36,538 bases of DNA. Origin: Pseudomonadota bacterium. GTDB lineage: Bacteria; Pseudomonadota; Gammaproteobacteria; Burkholderiales; JABEVD01. The first letter of the stretch is position 1. The number at the start of each line of letters is the position of its first letter. The stretch is from contig JAJZRP010000019.1 of assembly GCA_021802655.1 (NCBI GenBank), forward strand, positions 1 to 36,538. The letters run 5' to 3'. Shown here piece by piece: positions 8,831 through 18,853 of this stretch. The position numbers and the translations under genes are program-made. The notes below the pieces were generated by a model. That model saw only the letters and a program-made list of their open reading frames with translations, was not told the DNA's origin and ran no database searches.

Positions 8831-9084
8831 TTACTCGCTTCCACCTGTTCGGCTTTCACGCCTTCGAGAGCCTCCCGGAGCGTGTCTTCGCTCATGTCAT
8901 TGAGGCATTTGGACAGCATCTCTGCGGACTCGTACATATCCGGGGGCAGTTCTTTTGTGTCGAGGTTGGCGACGAAAACGGCAGCCGAACCTGCGACCCT
9001 GAGGAGCCTGCGCCGCTCGTTCATCAGCATTTCGATTTCCGCGCGCAGCATCGAAATCTCCTGTTCATGCAAGACATGCGTCAT
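8827..9084 (-). CDS. Small helical protein of unknown function
   Basis: 85 residues, start chosen at the ATG at 9084 because AAGGAG lies six bases upstream; an upstream start at 9129 in the same frame lacks such a site. The N-terminal 35 residues are highly charged and heptad-like (EQEISMLRAEIEMLMNERRR), probably a coiled coil, followed by a short hydrophobic stretch (VAGSAAVFVANL) and an acidic C-terminus rich in helix formers. I do not recognise the family. It is first in a run with the CobD/CbiB-like gene (4-nt overlap), then the PAS-GGDEF-EAL gene and the HDOD gene, so it may be the leader gene of a transcript covering 9.1 to 4.4 kb. Confidence 0.65.
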   Translation of the reverse strand: MTHVLHEQEISMLRAEIEMLMNERRRLLRVAGSAAVFVANLDTKELPPDMYESAEMLSKCLNDMSEDTLREALEGVKAEQVEASK

Positions 9085-9130
9085 GGCATACTCCTTTCGA
9101 AAGCCCATTCTACCGTAAAAAAGGTTCAAC

Positions 9131-11299
9131 CTATACGCTGCCGGCGGCGACAGCCGTCATGTTGACGATCCTGCGTACGGTTGCGGTAGGCGTCAGGATA
9201 TGGGCGGATTTGGCGCAACCCAGGAGGATCGGGCCTACCGTGATTCCGCTGCCTGCCTCCATCTTGAGCAGGTTGAAGGCAATGTTTGCCGAATCGAGAT
9301 TGGGCATGATCAACAAATTTGCTTCGCCATGAAGTTTCGATGCTTTGAAATGCTGGCGCCTGATTTCTTCCGAAAGCGCGGCGTCGGAATGCATTTCCCC
9401 TTCGATTTCAAGGTCCGGGGCGAGTTTTCTCACTATGGCCAGCGCCTGACGCATTTTTCCCGACGAGGGGGTGTTGGCGCTGCCGAAATTCGAATGGGAA
9501 AGGAGGGCGGCCTTGGGTGTCATGCCGAAGCGCCTGACCTGATCTGCGGCGTGCAGGGTCATTTCGGCAATCTGCTGTGCATCCGGATCGGGGTTCACGT
9601 AGGTATCGCAAACGAAAAGGTTGCCATTGTCGAGCAGGAGCAGGTTCATGGCAGCGAAAGTATGTGCCCCTGCTTTCAGTCCGATCAGCAGTCTGATGCG
9701 GTCGAGGTGCCAGGCATAGCTTCCGTGGAGGCCGCAGAGCATGGCATCCACGCTGCCTTCGTTCAGCAGGTGGGCGGCATGTCCCGTTGCATCCGGCCCT
9801 GGAAGGGTGACCTCAAAATCGGTATTTACCTTGATGCGCAAGCCCAGACGTGAAATTGCCGCCGCGATGACTTCCGGCCTGCCTGCCAGGACGGGCCTTG
9901 CGAGGCCTTCGTCGACGATGGTCTGAACGGCCTGCAAAACGCGGTCGTCTTCTCCTTCAGCATAGATCACCCGCTTCTTGCTGGATTTGGCCGCGGCAAA
10001 CACGGGCTTCATGACCAGGGCCGACTGGTAGATGAAGCGCGACAGGTGTTCCCTGTAGGCGTCGAAATCGCGAAGCGGCCTTGTGGCGACGCCGCTCTCC
10101 ATGGCTGCTTTGGCAACGGCAGGGGCGACTCTCATGATCAGTCTCGGGTCGAACGGTTTCGGGATCAGGTAGTCCCTGCCGAAAGCCGGAAGTTCTCCCC
10201 CATAGGCCATCGCAGCCGTATCCGAATGTTCTGCATGGGCGAGTTCCGCAATGGCGTAAACCGCCGCCTTTTTCATTGCCTCGTTGATGGAAGTCGCGCC
10301 CACGTCAAGGGCTCCTCTGAAAATGAAGGGAAAGCAGAGCGCGTTGTTGACCTGGTTGGGGTAGTCGGAGCGACCGGTTGCGATTACGACATCGGGCCTC
10401 GCCTTTTTGGCAATTGCGGGATGGATTTCGGGTTCGGGGTTGGCGAGCGCCAGAATGAGTGGGTTTTCCGCCATTTTCCCGACCATTTCCGGCTTCAGAA
10501 CGCCTCCTGCGGAAAGGCCGAGAAAAATGTCCGCGCCGGGAATCACTTCGCCCAGGCTTCTTGCGTCGGTTTTTTTCGCATAGCGTGCCTTGTTGGGATC
10601 CATTTCCTCTATCCGGCCTTCGTAGACCACGCCCTTGATATCGGTGACAATGATGTTTTCCATGGAAAGCCCAAGGCTCACCAGCATGTCGAGACAGGCG
10701 AGCGCGGCAGCTCCCGCCCCCGAGACGACGAGTTTCGCGCTGGCGATATCCTTGCCCACCACCTTGAGCCCATTGATGACGGCCGCCCCGACGATGATCG
10801 CAGTGCCATGCTGATCGTCGTGGAAGACGGGAATTTTCATCCTTTCCCGCAATTTCTTTTCGATTTCGAAGCATTCCGGCGCCTTGATGTCTTCGAGATT
10901 GATTCCGCCGAAGGTCGGTTCCAGGCTGGCGATGATTTCGACGAGTTTTTCCGGATCGCGTTCGTCGATTTCGAGGTCGAATACATCGATTCCGGCGAAT
11001 TTCTTGAACAGGACGCCCTTGCCTTCCATGACGGGTTTTGCCGCGAGCGGCCCGATCGCGCCAAGGCCTAGCACTGCCGTGCCGTTGGTGATGACTGCGA
11101 CGAGATTTCCCCTTGCCGTCAAATTGAATGCTTCTTCGGGGTTTTCCGCAATGGCTTCGCATACCGCGGCAACTCCCGGCGTGTAGGCAAGGCCGAGGTC
11201 GCTCTGGTTGGTGAGCCCCTTGGACGGGACGACGGCTATTTTTCCGGGCTGCGGCAGGCGGTGATATTCGAGCGCATTTTTGCGCAACTGTTCGTCCAT
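9131..11299 (-). CDS. maeB: NADP-dependent malic enzyme, MaeB type with phosphotransacetylase-like domain
   Basis: About 722 residues. The enzyme oxidatively decarboxylates malate to pyruvate, making NADPH in the cytoplasm. The N-terminal malic domain (about 1-160) has the [16 protein letters not shown] and [20 protein letters not shown] segments. The nucleotide-binding domain has [16 protein letters not shown] and [11 protein letters not shown]. The C-terminal ~300 residues resemble phosphate acetyltransferase (for instance [19 protein letters not shown]) and in this family act as a regulatory, not catalytic, domain. The start is the ATG at 11299, with GGAG five bases upstream and the usual [20 protein letters not shown] opening; the frame continues to 11338 but would then overlap the next gene. 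Its NADPH is a second source alongside the pnt genes at the end of the window. Confidence 0.95.
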   Translation of the reverse strand: MDEQLRKNALEYHRLPQPGKIAVVPSKGLTNQSDLGLAYTPGVAAVCEAIAENPEEAFNLTARGNLVAVITNGTAVLGLGAIGPLAAKPVMEGKGVLFKKFAGIDVFDLEIDERDPEKLVEIIASLEPTFGGINLEDIKAPECFEIEKKLRERMKIPVFHDDQHGTAIIVGAAVINGLKVVGKDIASAKLVVSGAGAAALACLDMLVSLGLSMENIIVTDIKGVVYEGRIEEMDPNKARYAKKTDARSLGEVIPGADIFLGLSAGGVLKPEMVGKMAENPLILALANPEPEIHPAIAKKARPDVVIATGRSDYPNQVNNALCFPFIFRGALDVGATSINEAMKKAAVYAIAELAHAEHSDTAAMAYGGELPAFGRDYLIPKPFDPRLIMRVAPAVAKAAMESGVATRPLRDFDAYREHLSRFIYQSALVMKPVFAAAKSSKKRVIYAEGEDDRVLQAVQTIVDEGLARPVLAGRPEVIAAAISRLGLRIKVNTDFEVTLPGPDATGHAAHLLNEGSVDAMLCGLHGSYAWHLDRIRLLIGLKAGAHTFAAMNLLLLDNGNLFVCDTYVNPDPDAQQIAEMTLHAADQVRRFGMTPKAALLSHSNFGSANTPSSGKMRQALAIVRKLAPDLEIEGEMHSDAALSEEIRRQHFKASKLHGEANLLIMPNLDSANIAFNLLKMEAGSGITVGPILLGCAKSAHILTPTATVRRIVNMTAVAAGSV

Positions 11300-11334
11300 G
11301 GGGGCTCCATCGAGTATTTCAGGAAAATTATGAA

Positions 11335-12615
11335 TCAATCGGCATCAGAATGAAAAATCTGCTGCGGCCCGAGCAGCCGCACTTCCCTTTGCGGGAATGG
11401 AATTTCGATGCCGTTTTTCTTGAATTCGCGCCAGATTTCGAGGTTGATGTCCGAGATCAGGCCGAATCTGCCCTGTTCCAGATCGCTGATCCAGAAGCCG
11501 AGTTCGAGGTCGATGCCGCTGTCCGCGAAGTCTTTCAGGAAAACCTGAGGTTCCGGCGAGGCGAGTACCCTGGGCTGATTCTTTGCAGCATTGGCCATGA
11601 TCTTCATGGCAAGCTCGAGATCGCTTCCGTAGCCGACCTGAACAGGGGCGGAGAGCCTGACCTGCCTGTCGGTATAGGTATGATTGACCACTGTCGAGGT
11701 GATCAGGGTGTCGTTCGGGATCAATGCCTCGCTGCCGTCGGCGCTTTTCAGGACGACATATCTTGTGGTGAGCTTGGTGAGCACCCCCGTTTTGTCCTCG
11801 ATGCTGACGATATCGTTGATATGGATGGATCGGTCGAGCAGGATGATGAAGCCGCTCACGTAATTGCTTGCGATTTTTTGAAGCCCCAGGCCGAGGCCGA
11901 CGCCGAGTGCTCCCCCGAACATGGAAAGTGCGGTCATGTCGATCCCGGCTGCAGAAAGGGAGGCGATGGCGGCGATCACGATGAAAAGTGTCCGGGTGAC
12001 CTTGGAAAGCATGACCCTGAGGTTCATGTCCATGAGATCGGTCCCCATGATCCTTTTTTCAATGGCGCGGCTTGCCCAGAGCGAAACCAGGAAGCTCGTC
12101 GCGACAACGACGAGCGCCTGCATGACGAGGAGGACGGAGATGCGTTCCTTGCCGAAACTGAAGCTGATCTCGTCCAGGGATTCGACGATATCCTGGGAAA
12201 GGCCGGATATATGCAGCGCGAGAACGATCCAGATCAGCCATGCGATGCCCCTTTCCATGGACTGGATCCAGGCTTTCTGGGTGAAAATCGTCTGCAGCAT
12301 GTAAACCAGGACGCGAATGACGGCGAGCGCAATCAGCATCTGTGTCGCGATGTCGAGCAGGTTTGTCGCGTGATGGAGATGCTTGAGTATTCCCTTGCCG
12401 ATCAGCATGAAGACGAGGGCAGATAGCGGAAAGACCAGCCGCCTGGCATCCTCCGTTCTGATTTTGGGCGAGGCGAGGCGCGAGGAAATCCAGGCTGCGA
12501 AGAGGCAGACGGCGATGGTGAGCGCTTGCGGCAAGGTTTCCGGGCGCCCCGTGAGAAGCTGTGCTAGGTTATCCACGGCGCCCCGAGCGTCATTCCAGGT
12601 ATGGGGAAATTTCAC
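11335..12615 (-). CDS. MscS-family mechanosensitive channel
   Basis: A 426-residue inner membrane protein. Six hydrophobic segments fill the first ~240 residues, and the pore-lining helix with the glycine/alanine pattern is visible at LSMFGGALGVGLGLGLQKIA (about 230-250). It is followed by the MscS beta domain (NDIVSIEDKTGVLTKLTTRYVVLKS with SADGSEALIPNDTLI) and an alpha-beta C-terminal domain. The channel probably releases solutes on hypo-osmotic shock. The start is GTG at 12615, overlapping the dioxygenase stop by 26 nt; a second in-frame GTG at 12576 is an alternative that avoids the overlap. It lies between malic enzyme and the oxygenase gene on the same strand. Confidence 0.92.
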   Translation of the reverse strand: MKFPHTWNDARGAVDNLAQLLTGRPETLPQALTIAVCLFAAWISSRLASPKIRTEDARRLVFPLSALVFMLIGKGILKHLHHATNLLDIATQMLIALAVIRVLVYMLQTIFTQKAWIQSMERGIAWLIWIVLALHISGLSQDIVESLDEISFSFGKERISVLLVMQALVVVATSFLVSLWASRAIEKRIMGTDLMDMNLRVMLSKVTRTLFIVIAAIASLSAAGIDMTALSMFGGALGVGLGLGLQKIASNYVSGFIILLDRSIHINDIVSIEDKTGVLTKLTTRYVVLKSADGSEALIPNDTLITSTVVNHTYTDRQVRLSAPVQVGYGSDLELAMKIMANAAKNQPRVLASPEPQVFLKDFADSGIDLELGFWISDLEQGRFGLISDINLEIWREFKKNGIEIPFPQREVRLLGPQQIFHSDAD

Positions 12616-13687
12616 GGATCAGGAAGTCATGGAAATGCTTCATGCCGTCTTCCATGGGGGATTGATAGGGGCCGGATTCCGTGTTTCCGGAATGGTAAAG
12701 CGCCTTGCGGCCTTCGGTCATTTTCCTGCAGATGACTGCATCCTCCACTGCCGTCTCCTGGTAGGCTTCCTTTTCCGCCTGGACGAGATCCCGCTCGAAG
12801 AGCGCGATATCTTCAGGATAGTAGAATTCCACGATATTCGTGCAATGATCGGGTCCTCTCGGCACGACAGTGCTGATCACGAGGACATGGGGATACCATT
12901 CGATCATGATGTTCGGGTAATACACGACCCAGATCGCGCCGCGCGGGAACTCCCTGCCATGATCGTATTTCAGCAGGAGTTCCTGCCAGTTCCGGTAGAC
13001 GGGGCTGCCGGCTCTCACTTTCGCATATCTTGCGCCGACGACCTGGACGCTGTACCAGTCGCCGAATTCCCAGGTCAGTGCGTCGCAGTCGACGAAGCTG
13101 TCGAGACCGGGATGACAGGGGGCGACGTGGTAATCCTCGAGGTAGACCTCGATGAAGGTTTTCCAGTTGCAATCGTATTCGTCGATCTGGACCCTGTCGA
13201 AGACATGGTTCGAAAAATCGATGTCTTTGAAGCAGGAAAAATTGGCCAGATCCTGCCTGACGTCGCGTTTTCCCGAGAACAGCAGGCCGTTCCAGTTCGA
13301 AAGCGGCGTCTTGCCGAGGTCGAGACAGGGGTTTTCCGGAAAATGGGGCGCTCCGATGAGCTTGCCTTCCAGGTCGTAAGTCCAGCGATGGAGCGGGCAG
13401 ACGATGTTCCTGGCGTTTCCCCTGCCATCTAGCATGGTCGCCTGGCGATGGCGGCAGAGGTTGCTCAGAAGCTCCACACCTTTCTCGTTCCTGAGCAGGA
13501 GCTTGGCATTGCCCATCCAGTCGAGGGTATGGAAGTCGCCGATGTTCGGCACCATCAGCTCGTGCCCGACATAGCCCGGACCGCCGTCGAAAATCAGGCG
13601 CTTCTCCAGGTCCGCCACTTCCTGGCTGCAGTACCAGTTCACTGGCAAAGGCGCAAGTCCAGCCGAAACATCGATAGCATCGGACAT
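12590..13687 (-). CDS. Rieske non-heme iron oxygenase, alpha subunit type
   Basis: 365 residues. The N-terminal Rieske domain binds a [2Fe-2S] cluster through C78-x-H80 and C97-x2-H100 (CRHRQ and CPLHRW). The catalytic domain has the mononuclear iron motif with E184-D185-Y-H187-x4-H192 (TFIEVYLEDYHVAPCH). It belongs with the ring-hydroxylating/choline-monooxygenase-like alpha subunits; its substrate cannot be deduced, and no beta subunit, ferredoxin or reductase is nearby. The start is set at the ATG at 13687 because AGGAAG lies just upstream; the ATG at 13702 has no binding site. It is divergent from xseB-ispA-dxs across 129 nt, which may be a clue to a role connected with isoprenoid or cofactor chemistry (inference). 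Confidence 0.88.
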   Translation of the reverse strand: MSDAIDVSAGLAPLPVNWYCSQEVADLEKRLIFDGGPGYVGHELMVPNIGDFHTLDWMGNAKLLLRNEKGVELLSNLCRHRQATMLDGRGNARNIVCPLHRWTYDLEGKLIGAPHFPENPCLDLGKTPLSNWNGLLFSGKRDVRQDLANFSCFKDIDFSNHVFDRVQIDEYDCNWKTFIEVYLEDYHVAPCHPGLDSFVDCDALTWEFGDWYSVQVVGARYAKVRAGSPVYRNWQELLLKYDHGREFPRGAIWVVYYPNIMIEWYPHVLVISTVVPRGPDHCTNIVEFYYPEDIALFERDLVQAEKEAYQETAVEDAVICRKMTEGRKALYHSGNTESGPYQSPMEDGMKHFHDFLIREISPYLE

Positions 13688-13767
13688 TAATCGCTTCCTC
13701 ATGAAACTTGTGGTTAAACGTTATATTTTTTATGAAATTCGGAAAAAGAGCAATATTTCTTTCGCGA

Positions 13768-13797
13768 TTGACCGGGATGCTTCGATTAGGCTATTTT
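13768..13797 (+). promoter_or_regulatory. Sigma-70-like promoter for xseB-ispA-dxs
   Basis: TTGACC at 13768-13773 (5 of 6 match) and TATTTT at 13792-13797 (4 of 6), with an 18-nt spacer. The predicted transcript start is about 12 nt before the xseB ATG. The match is moderate. Confidence 0.4.
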
Positions 13798-13816
13798 TAC
13801 GGTTTAGGAAAGTTTC

Positions 13817-14047
13817 ATGAGCAAACAGGAAAAATCTCCCGAGAATTTCGAAGCAGCGCTTCTTGAGCTCGAATCCATCGTGGCGAAAATGGAGGCAGGG
13901 CAGTTGACGCTGGAAGCGTCCCTTTCCGCATACAAGCGCGGCGCTTTCCTGCTCCAGTATTGCCAGGCAGCGCTCAAGGATGCGGAGCAGCAGGTCACGG
14001 TCCTGGAGGGGGGCACCCTCAAGAACTGGTCTCCAGATGACAAATGA
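13817..14047 (+). CDS. xseB: Exodeoxyribonuclease VII small subunit
   Basis: 76 residues, the usual length. The small subunit of exonuclease VII forms two long helices that bind the XseA large subunit, which is not in this window. The recognisable segments are NFEAALLELESIVAKMEAGQ and LEASLSAYKRGAFLLQYCQ, followed by the short DAEQQV region. AGGAAAG precedes the start. Its stop overlaps ispA by 11 nt, an arrangement common in proteobacteria where xseB opens the ispA-dxs run. A sigma-70-like promoter at 13768-13797 is the likely source of transcription for the three genes. Confidence 0.95.
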   Translation: MSKQEKSPENFEAALLELESIVAKMEAGQLTLEASLSAYKRGAFLLQYCQAALKDAEQQVTVLEGGTLKNWSPDDK

Positions 14048-14930
14048 CGATTTCCAGTCCTGGGTGCAGGTGCACCAGGCGCGGATCGAATCCGCGCTTC
14101 AGGGCTGCCTGCCGCAGGCCACGGTTGCCCCCGCGCGACTTCACAGCGCGATGCGCTATGCCGTTCTGGGGGGAGGGAAGCGGGTTCGACCGCTTCTCGC
14201 GTATGCTTCCGGGGAACTGTCCGGCGCCGACATGGGGCGCGTCACGCGCGCCGCCTGTGCGGTCGAACTGATTCATGCCTATTCCCTGGTTCACGACGAC
14301 CTGCCCTGCATGGACGACGACGTGCTGCGCCGGGGAAAGCCGACCTGCCATGTCGAATACGACGAAGCCACGGCCCTGCTTGTCGGCGACAGCCTGCAGT
14401 CGCTGGCATTCGAAATGCTGGCATCCCCGGGACTCTCTGGCGATAGCGGCGTCCAGATGGAAATGATCCGCCTGCTCGCCGAGGCTGCCGGGTCGAGGGG
14501 GATGGCGGGCGGGCAGGCCATCGATCTTGAAAGCACCGGGAAGAATCTGGAACTGCCCGAACTCGAGTGCATGCATATCCGAAAGACTGGAGAGCTCATC
14601 AGGGCTTCTGTCGCGCTCGGGGCGCGCTGCGGCGAAATCGATAAGGCAGGACTCGATCAACTCGACCGTTTCGCAAAATCGATCGGTCTCGCCTTCCAGA
14701 TCGTCGACGATGTGCTCGATGCGGAATCTTCCACGGCAACGCTGGGCAAGACCGCGGGAAAGGACAGGAAGGACAATAAGCCGACCTACGTTTCCCTGCT
14801 CGGGGCAAGGCAGGCGAAGGAGATGGCCCGGGAACTCTACGGTTCTGCGCTTGCCGCCCTGGCGGGATTCGGAGAGCGTGCCGACCGATTGCGGCAGATG
14901 GCGGATTTCGTGGTTCAGAGGCAATTCTGA
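14037..14930 (+). CDS. ispA: (2E,6E)-farnesyl diphosphate synthase
   Basis: 297 residues. It makes geranyl and farnesyl diphosphate from isopentenyl and dimethylallyl diphosphate in the cytoplasm. The first aspartate-rich motif is DDLPCMDDD (residues 87-95); the two residues between the aspartate pairs are typical of bacterial (type II) FPP synthases. The second motif DDVLD lies at about 228-232. GGGKRVRP (about 46-52) and the KTGELI segment also match. The ATG at 14037 is used because it overlaps the xseB stop and gives a family-typical N-terminus; the longer frame from 13980 is a shadow of xseB. The next gene dxs starts with a TGATG overlap, so both enzymes are coupled. Confidence 0.96.
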   Translation: MTNDDFQSWVQVHQARIESALQGCLPQATVAPARLHSAMRYAVLGGGKRVRPLLAYASGELSGADMGRVTRAACAVELIHAYSLVHDDLPCMDDDVLRRGKPTCHVEYDEATALLVGDSLQSLAFEMLASPGLSGDSGVQMEMIRLLAEAAGSRGMAGGQAIDLESTGKNLELPELECMHIRKTGELIRASVALGARCGEIDKAGLDQLDRFAKSIGLAFQIVDDVLDAESSTATLGKTAGKDRKDNKPTYVSLLGARQAKEMARELYGSALAALAGFGERADRLRQMADFVVQRQF

Positions 14931-16780
14931 TGCATCTTCTTCTCGACAGGATCGATTCTCCGGAAGATTTGCGCGCCCTGGACAGAAAATCCCTGGCGAA
15001 GCTCGCGGAAGAATTGCGCCAATTCATCATCGAGTCTGTTTGCCAAACGGGCGGGCACCTTTCTTCCAATCTCGGCACCATTGAACTCACCATCGCGCTG
15101 CATTACGTCTTCAACACTCCCTACGACAGGGTCGTGTGGGATGTCGGGCATCAGACTTACGCCCACAAGATATTGACGGGAAGGCGCGAAGCGATGCGCG
15201 GCCTGAGGATGAAAGGCGGCATCTCGGGCTTTCCGAAAAGAAGCGAGAGCGAATACGATGCTTTCGGCACGGCCCATTCCAGCACATCCATCAGCGCCGC
15301 ATTGGGGATGGCGGTTGCTGCCAAGCTCGAAGGGATACAGCGGCGCGCCGTTGCGGTGATCGGGGATGGCGCGATGACGGGAGGTATGGCATTCGAGGCG
15401 CTCAACAATGCGGGGGCGATGGATGCCAATCTGCTCGTTGTCCTCAACGATAACGAAATGTCCATTTCGAAGAATGTGGGGGCGCTCGACAACTATCTCG
15501 CGAGAATACTTTCCGGCAGCATCTATTCGGCTGCGAGGCGCGCCGGGGAAAAAGTGTTGAGAGTCGTTCCCCCGGTGCTGGAACTTGCGAAAAGGGCCGA
15601 GGAGCATGTCAAGGGAATGGTGACCCCGGGAACGCTTTTCGAGGAATTCGGCTTCAACTACATCGGTCCCATAGACGGGCATGACCTTGAAGCGCTGGTG
15701 TCCACCCTATCCAATGTCAAAAAGCTTCAGGGACCGCAGTTCCTGCATGTCGTGACGAAAAAGGGGAAAGGCTACAGTCTGGCCGAGGAAGATCCCATAC
15801 TCTATCACGGTGTCGGCAAATTCGATTCCAGGAATGGGATACTGGGTGCCGCCCCCAGGAAGCCGAGCTACACGGAAGTTTTCGGGCAATGGCTGTGCGA
15901 CATGGCCGAAAAGGACGAAAGGCTTGTCGGCATCACTCCTGCGATGCGGGAAGGGTCGGGAATGGTCGAATTCTCGGAGCGTTTCCCGGACCGTTATTTC
16001 GATGTTGGGATAGCGGAGCAGCATGCGCTCACTTTTGCTGCAGGCCTTGCATGTGAAGGAATAAAGCCTGTTGTTGCGATTTATTCGACTTTTTTGCAAA
16101 GGGCTTACGACCAGCTGATCCACGACATCGCGATCCAGAACCTGCCGGTGGTTTTCGCCATAGACAGGGCGGGTCTCGTTGGTGCGGACGGGCCGACCCA
16201 TGCCGGCAGCTTCGATTTGAGCTTCCTGCGCTGCATTCCCAACATGGCGGTGATGGCGGCTGCCAATGAGAACGAGTTGAGGCAGATGCTCTACACTGCC
16301 TTTACCATGGATTCGCCTGTCGCGGTGCGTTATCCGAGGGGGCAGGGACCAGGAAAAAATATCGAGGCTGAAATGCAGGCCATCGAAATCGGACGGGGCA
16401 TGGTTTTGCATAGCGGGGCGAAGGTCGCACTGCTTGCTTTCGGGAGCATGGTTGAACCCTCTCTCAAGGCAGGTGCCGAACTGGGTGGAACCGTAGTCAA
16501 CATGCGCTTTGTCAAACCGCTTGACGAAAAGCTGGTTCTCGAACTTGCCGGAACCCACGAACTTCTGGTGACGGTGGAGGAAAACGTCGTCATGGGTGGG
16601 GCGGGAAGCGCAGTCGCGGAATGCCTGAGCCGCCACGGCAAGACTGTTCCTGTTCTCCATCTGGGACTTCCGGACAGCTATATCGAGCAGGGAGATCCTG
16701 CCAGGCTGCTTGAGGAATGTTTGCTCGATAGCGAAGGCATCCTCTATGCGGTCAGGGAGCGGCTTGCATCGGGCTGTTAA
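14930..16780 (+). CDS. dxs: 1-deoxy-D-xylulose-5-phosphate synthase
   Basis: 616 residues. The first enzyme of the MEP isoprenoid pathway joins pyruvate and glyceraldehyde 3-phosphate using thiamine diphosphate and a metal. The TPP-binding segment [18 protein letters not shown] with NDNEMSIS is present, as are [36 protein letters not shown], and the central-domain [13 protein letters not shown] and [15 protein letters not shown]. The C-terminal transketolase-like domain is complete. It starts at the ATG that overlaps the ispA stop codon (TGATG), so expression follows ispA. The run xseB-ispA-dxs has no internal terminator and ends about 68 nt before the folE2 start, which has its own promoter. 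Confidence 0.97.
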   Translation: MHLLLDRIDSPEDLRALDRKSLAKLAEELRQFIIESVCQTGGHLSSNLGTIELTIALHYVFNTPYDRVVWDVGHQTYAHKILTGRREAMRGLRMKGGISGFPKRSESEYDAFGTAHSSTSISAALGMAVAAKLEGIQRRAVAVIGDGAMTGGMAFEALNNAGAMDANLLVVLNDNEMSISKNVGALDNYLARILSGSIYSAARRAGEKVLRVVPPVLELAKRAEEHVKGMVTPGTLFEEFGFNYIGPIDGHDLEALVSTLSNVKKLQGPQFLHVVTKKGKGYSLAEEDPILYHGVGKFDSRNGILGAAPRKPSYTEVFGQWLCDMAEKDERLVGITPAMREGSGMVEFSERFPDRYFDVGIAEQHALTFAAGLACEGIKPVVAIYSTFLQRAYDQLIHDIAIQNLPVVFAIDRAGLVGADGPTHAGSFDLSFLRCIPNMAVMAAANENELRQMLYTAFTMDSPVAVRYPRGQGPGKNIEAEMQAIEIGRGMVLHSGAKVALLAFGSMVEPSLKAGAELGGTVVNMRFVKPLDEKLVLELAGTHELLVTVEENVVMGGAGSAVAECLSRHGKTVPVLHLGLPDSYIEQGDPARLLEECLLDSEGILYAVRERLASGC

Positions 16781-16789
16781 TCCGAGCGG

Positions 16790-16818
16790 TTTACTCGGGA
16801 TTGCCCGGCGGCTATAAT
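16790..16818 (+). promoter_or_regulatory. Sigma-70 promoter upstream of folE2
   Basis: TATAAT at 16813-16818 is a perfect -10 box; TTTACT at 16790-16795 matches 4 of 6 of the -35 box, with a 17-nt spacer. The transcript start is predicted near 16825, leaving a 24-nt leader with the GGAAGG binding site for the GTG at 16849. Confidence 0.55.
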
Positions 16819-16848
16819 TTCGGCATGGGCCAGAATGGAAGGAATGAC

Positions 16849-17646
16849 GTGAATTCAGCAGAACACATCCCGGACGTGCAGAGCACGGAGGATCTGAGGC
16901 GCCTCGCCATAGACCGGGTCGGTATCAAGTCGATCAGGCATCCCGTGAAGGTGGCGGACAAGAGCGGAGGGGTACAGCATACCGTTGCGATCTTCAACAT
17001 GTACGTCCATCTTCCCCATAATTTCAAGGGGACGCACATGTCGCGCTTCGTCGAGATACTGAACGGGAGAGAGCGGGAAATCTCCGTCGAATCCTTCGAG
17101 AGCATGCTGCGCCAGATGGTCGAAAAGCTCGAAGCCGAATCGGGCTATATCGAGATGAGCTTTCCCTATTTCGTCAACAAGGCTGCCCCTGTTTCCGGGG
17201 TGACGAGCCTGCTGGATTACGATGTCACCTTCATCGGCGAGATAGAAAAGGGCAAGTACCGCTTCAAAATGAAGGTCATGGTTCCTGTCACCAGTCTTTG
17301 CCCGTGCTCGAAAAAAATATCGGATTACGGCGCGCACAACCAGAGATCCCATGTGACCGTGACTGCCTGCACGAACGATTTCGTCTGGATCGAGGATATC
17401 GTGGGCATCGTGGAGGGGCAGGCGTCCTGCGAGCTTTACGGACTTCTGAAGCGGCCGGACGAGAAATATGTCACCGAGCGCGCTTACGACAACCCGAAAT
17501 TCGTCGAGGACATGGTGCGGGATGTTGCTGCGGTTCTGAACCGGGATACCAGGATCAACGGATACACCGTCGAATCCGAGAATTTCGAGTCGATTCACAA
17601 TCATTCAGCCTACGCCCTCATCGAGCGTGACAAAACCAGGGGCTGA
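16849..17646 (+). CDS. folE2: GTP cyclohydrolase FolE2 (GCYH-IB)
   Basis: 265 residues. It converts GTP to 7,8-dihydroneopterin triphosphate, the entry to folate and pterin synthesis, using a metal set that is less zinc-dependent than FolE. The signature [19 protein letters not shown] carries the catalytic cysteine and is followed by VTVTAC. The N-terminus [19 protein letters not shown] is the standard opening of the family. I choose the GTG at 16849: GGAAGG lies six bases before it, and a promoter with a perfect -10 box puts the transcript start near the in-frame ATG at 16825, which would then be leaderless. The last 20 nt overlap the LplT-like gene. Confidence 0.94.
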   Translation: MNSAEHIPDVQSTEDLRRLAIDRVGIKSIRHPVKVADKSGGVQHTVAIFNMYVHLPHNFKGTHMSRFVEILNGREREISVESFESMLRQMVEKLEAESGYIEMSFPYFVNKAAPVSGVTSLLDYDVTFIGEIEKGKYRFKMKVMVPVTSLCPCSKKISDYGAHNQRSHVTVTACTNDFVWIEDIVGIVEGQASCELYGLLKRPDEKYVTERAYDNPKFVEDMVRDVAAVLNRDTRINGYTVESENFESIHNHSAYALIERDKTRG

Positions 17647-18817
17647 ATATTCCCTTCTTTCCCGCCCGATGCTGGCGGTGCTGAGCGCACAGTTTCTTTC
17701 CGCCTTCGCCGACAATGCCCTGCTGGTTGCGGCCATCGCAGTTCTGAAGCAGCAAAATTCGGCGGGGCTCGCCCCCATGCTGCAGGAATGCTTCGTCATG
17801 CCTTTCATCCTGCTCGCCCCCTTTGTCGGTTCCCTTGCTGACGCCATTCCCAAGGGAAGGGCGATGTTCCTGAGCAATGCCCTGAAGCTTGCAGGCTCCG
17901 GACTCATGATTGAGGGCATCAACCCGCTGCTTTCCTATGCCATTGCAGGAATCGGGGCAGCTGCCTATTCTCCCGCCAAATACGGCATCCTTCCCCAGCT
18001 TTTCGGTCCTGAAAAATTGGTGAAAGCGAACAGCCTGCTGGAAGGATCGACCATTATTGCCATCCTGCTGGGCGTGCTCGCAGGAGGCATGATTTCCGAC
18101 AGATCGGTCGATGGCGCTTTGTTCTTCGTCTTCCTGTGTTACGGGCTGGCTGCCATGGTGAATCTGATGATCCCGAAATTGCCTCCAGAGCGGAAAGAAA
18201 TTGTTTTCAGGTCGCTGCTTCCCGATTTTTTTGCGGCATTCATGCGACTTGTCCGAAACAGGGATGCGCGCTTCACCCTGGTTGGAACGAGCCTCTTCTG
18301 GGGGACGGGTGCAACCCTGAGAATCGCCCTTTTCGCATGGGTGCCCGCTGCCCTTTCGATTTCCGGCAACAAAACGCCCGGGATCCTGATGGGAGTGGTA
18401 TCGACAGGAATCGTTCTGGGAGCGATGGCTGCAGCGGCATGGGTCAGGATCGAGCAGGTGAACCGGGTGTTGCTCGCAGGGATTGCGATCGGCCCGCTGG
18501 TTATTGTGCTTTCCCATGTGGGCAGCGAATCTCAAGCGATGATCCTGCTGGCGCTGGTCGGATTTTGCGGCGGACTGTTCGCTGTGCCGCTGAATGCGCT
18601 CTTGCAGGAAAGGGGACATGAGCTGATAGGCGCAGGCCGTGCGCTCGCCGTGCAGAATTGTTTCGAAAATCTTGCCATAGCCGCCATGGTGGGGATCTAT
18701 GCGGCGACCGAGAGGGCCGGATTTGCGGAGAAGGCATCCGTTGCCATTTTCGGGCTGTTCATACTGGCAGGCATGATCTTCGTAACCGTGCTGAGGCTCA
18801 GATTCTGGAAAACATGA
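17627..18817 (+). CDS. lplT: LplT-like lysophospholipid transporter (MFS)
   Basis: 396 residues with about 12 hydrophobic segments. The N-terminal part ([22 protein letters not shown]) and [14 protein letters not shown]-like region match LplT-type MFS carriers, which move lysophospholipids across the inner membrane for re-acylation. In enterobacteria LplT acts with Aas; no acyltransferase gene is in this window, so the partner may be encoded elsewhere. The start is GTG at 17627 inside the folE2 end; an ATG at 17669 is an alternative but would remove the first residues before helix 1. The overlap suggests coupling to folE2, a likely non-functional association. A GAF-HD-GYP gene follows after 36 nt. 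Confidence 0.8.
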   Translation: MTKPGAEYSLLSRPMLAVLSAQFLSAFADNALLVAAIAVLKQQNSAGLAPMLQECFVMPFILLAPFVGSLADAIPKGRAMFLSNALKLAGSGLMIEGINPLLSYAIAGIGAAAYSPAKYGILPQLFGPEKLVKANSLLEGSTIIAILLGVLAGGMISDRSVDGALFFVFLCYGLAAMVNLMIPKLPPERKEIVFRSLLPDFFAAFMRLVRNRDARFTLVGTSLFWGTGATLRIALFAWVPAALSISGNKTPGILMGVVSTGIVLGAMAAAAWVRIEQVNRVLLAGIAIGPLVIVLSHVGSESQAMILLALVGFCGGLFAVPLNALLQERGHELIGAGRALAVQNCFENLAIAAMVGIYAATERAGFAEKASVAIFGLFILAGMIFVTVLRLRFWKT

Positions 18818-18853
18818 ATCTGTGCTATCTTTGTCAAAGGGGAGGGGCGGTAA

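Noticed and set aside
13980-14036. Longer ispA frame starting at 13980
   Set aside because: It overlaps xseB and has an Arg/Ser-rich shadow composition; the ATG at 14037 fits the family.
16781-16798. CCGAG...CTCGG hairpin after dxs as a terminator
   Set aside because: The stem is only 5 bp and no U run follows; the bases are better explained as overlapping the folE2 promoter.
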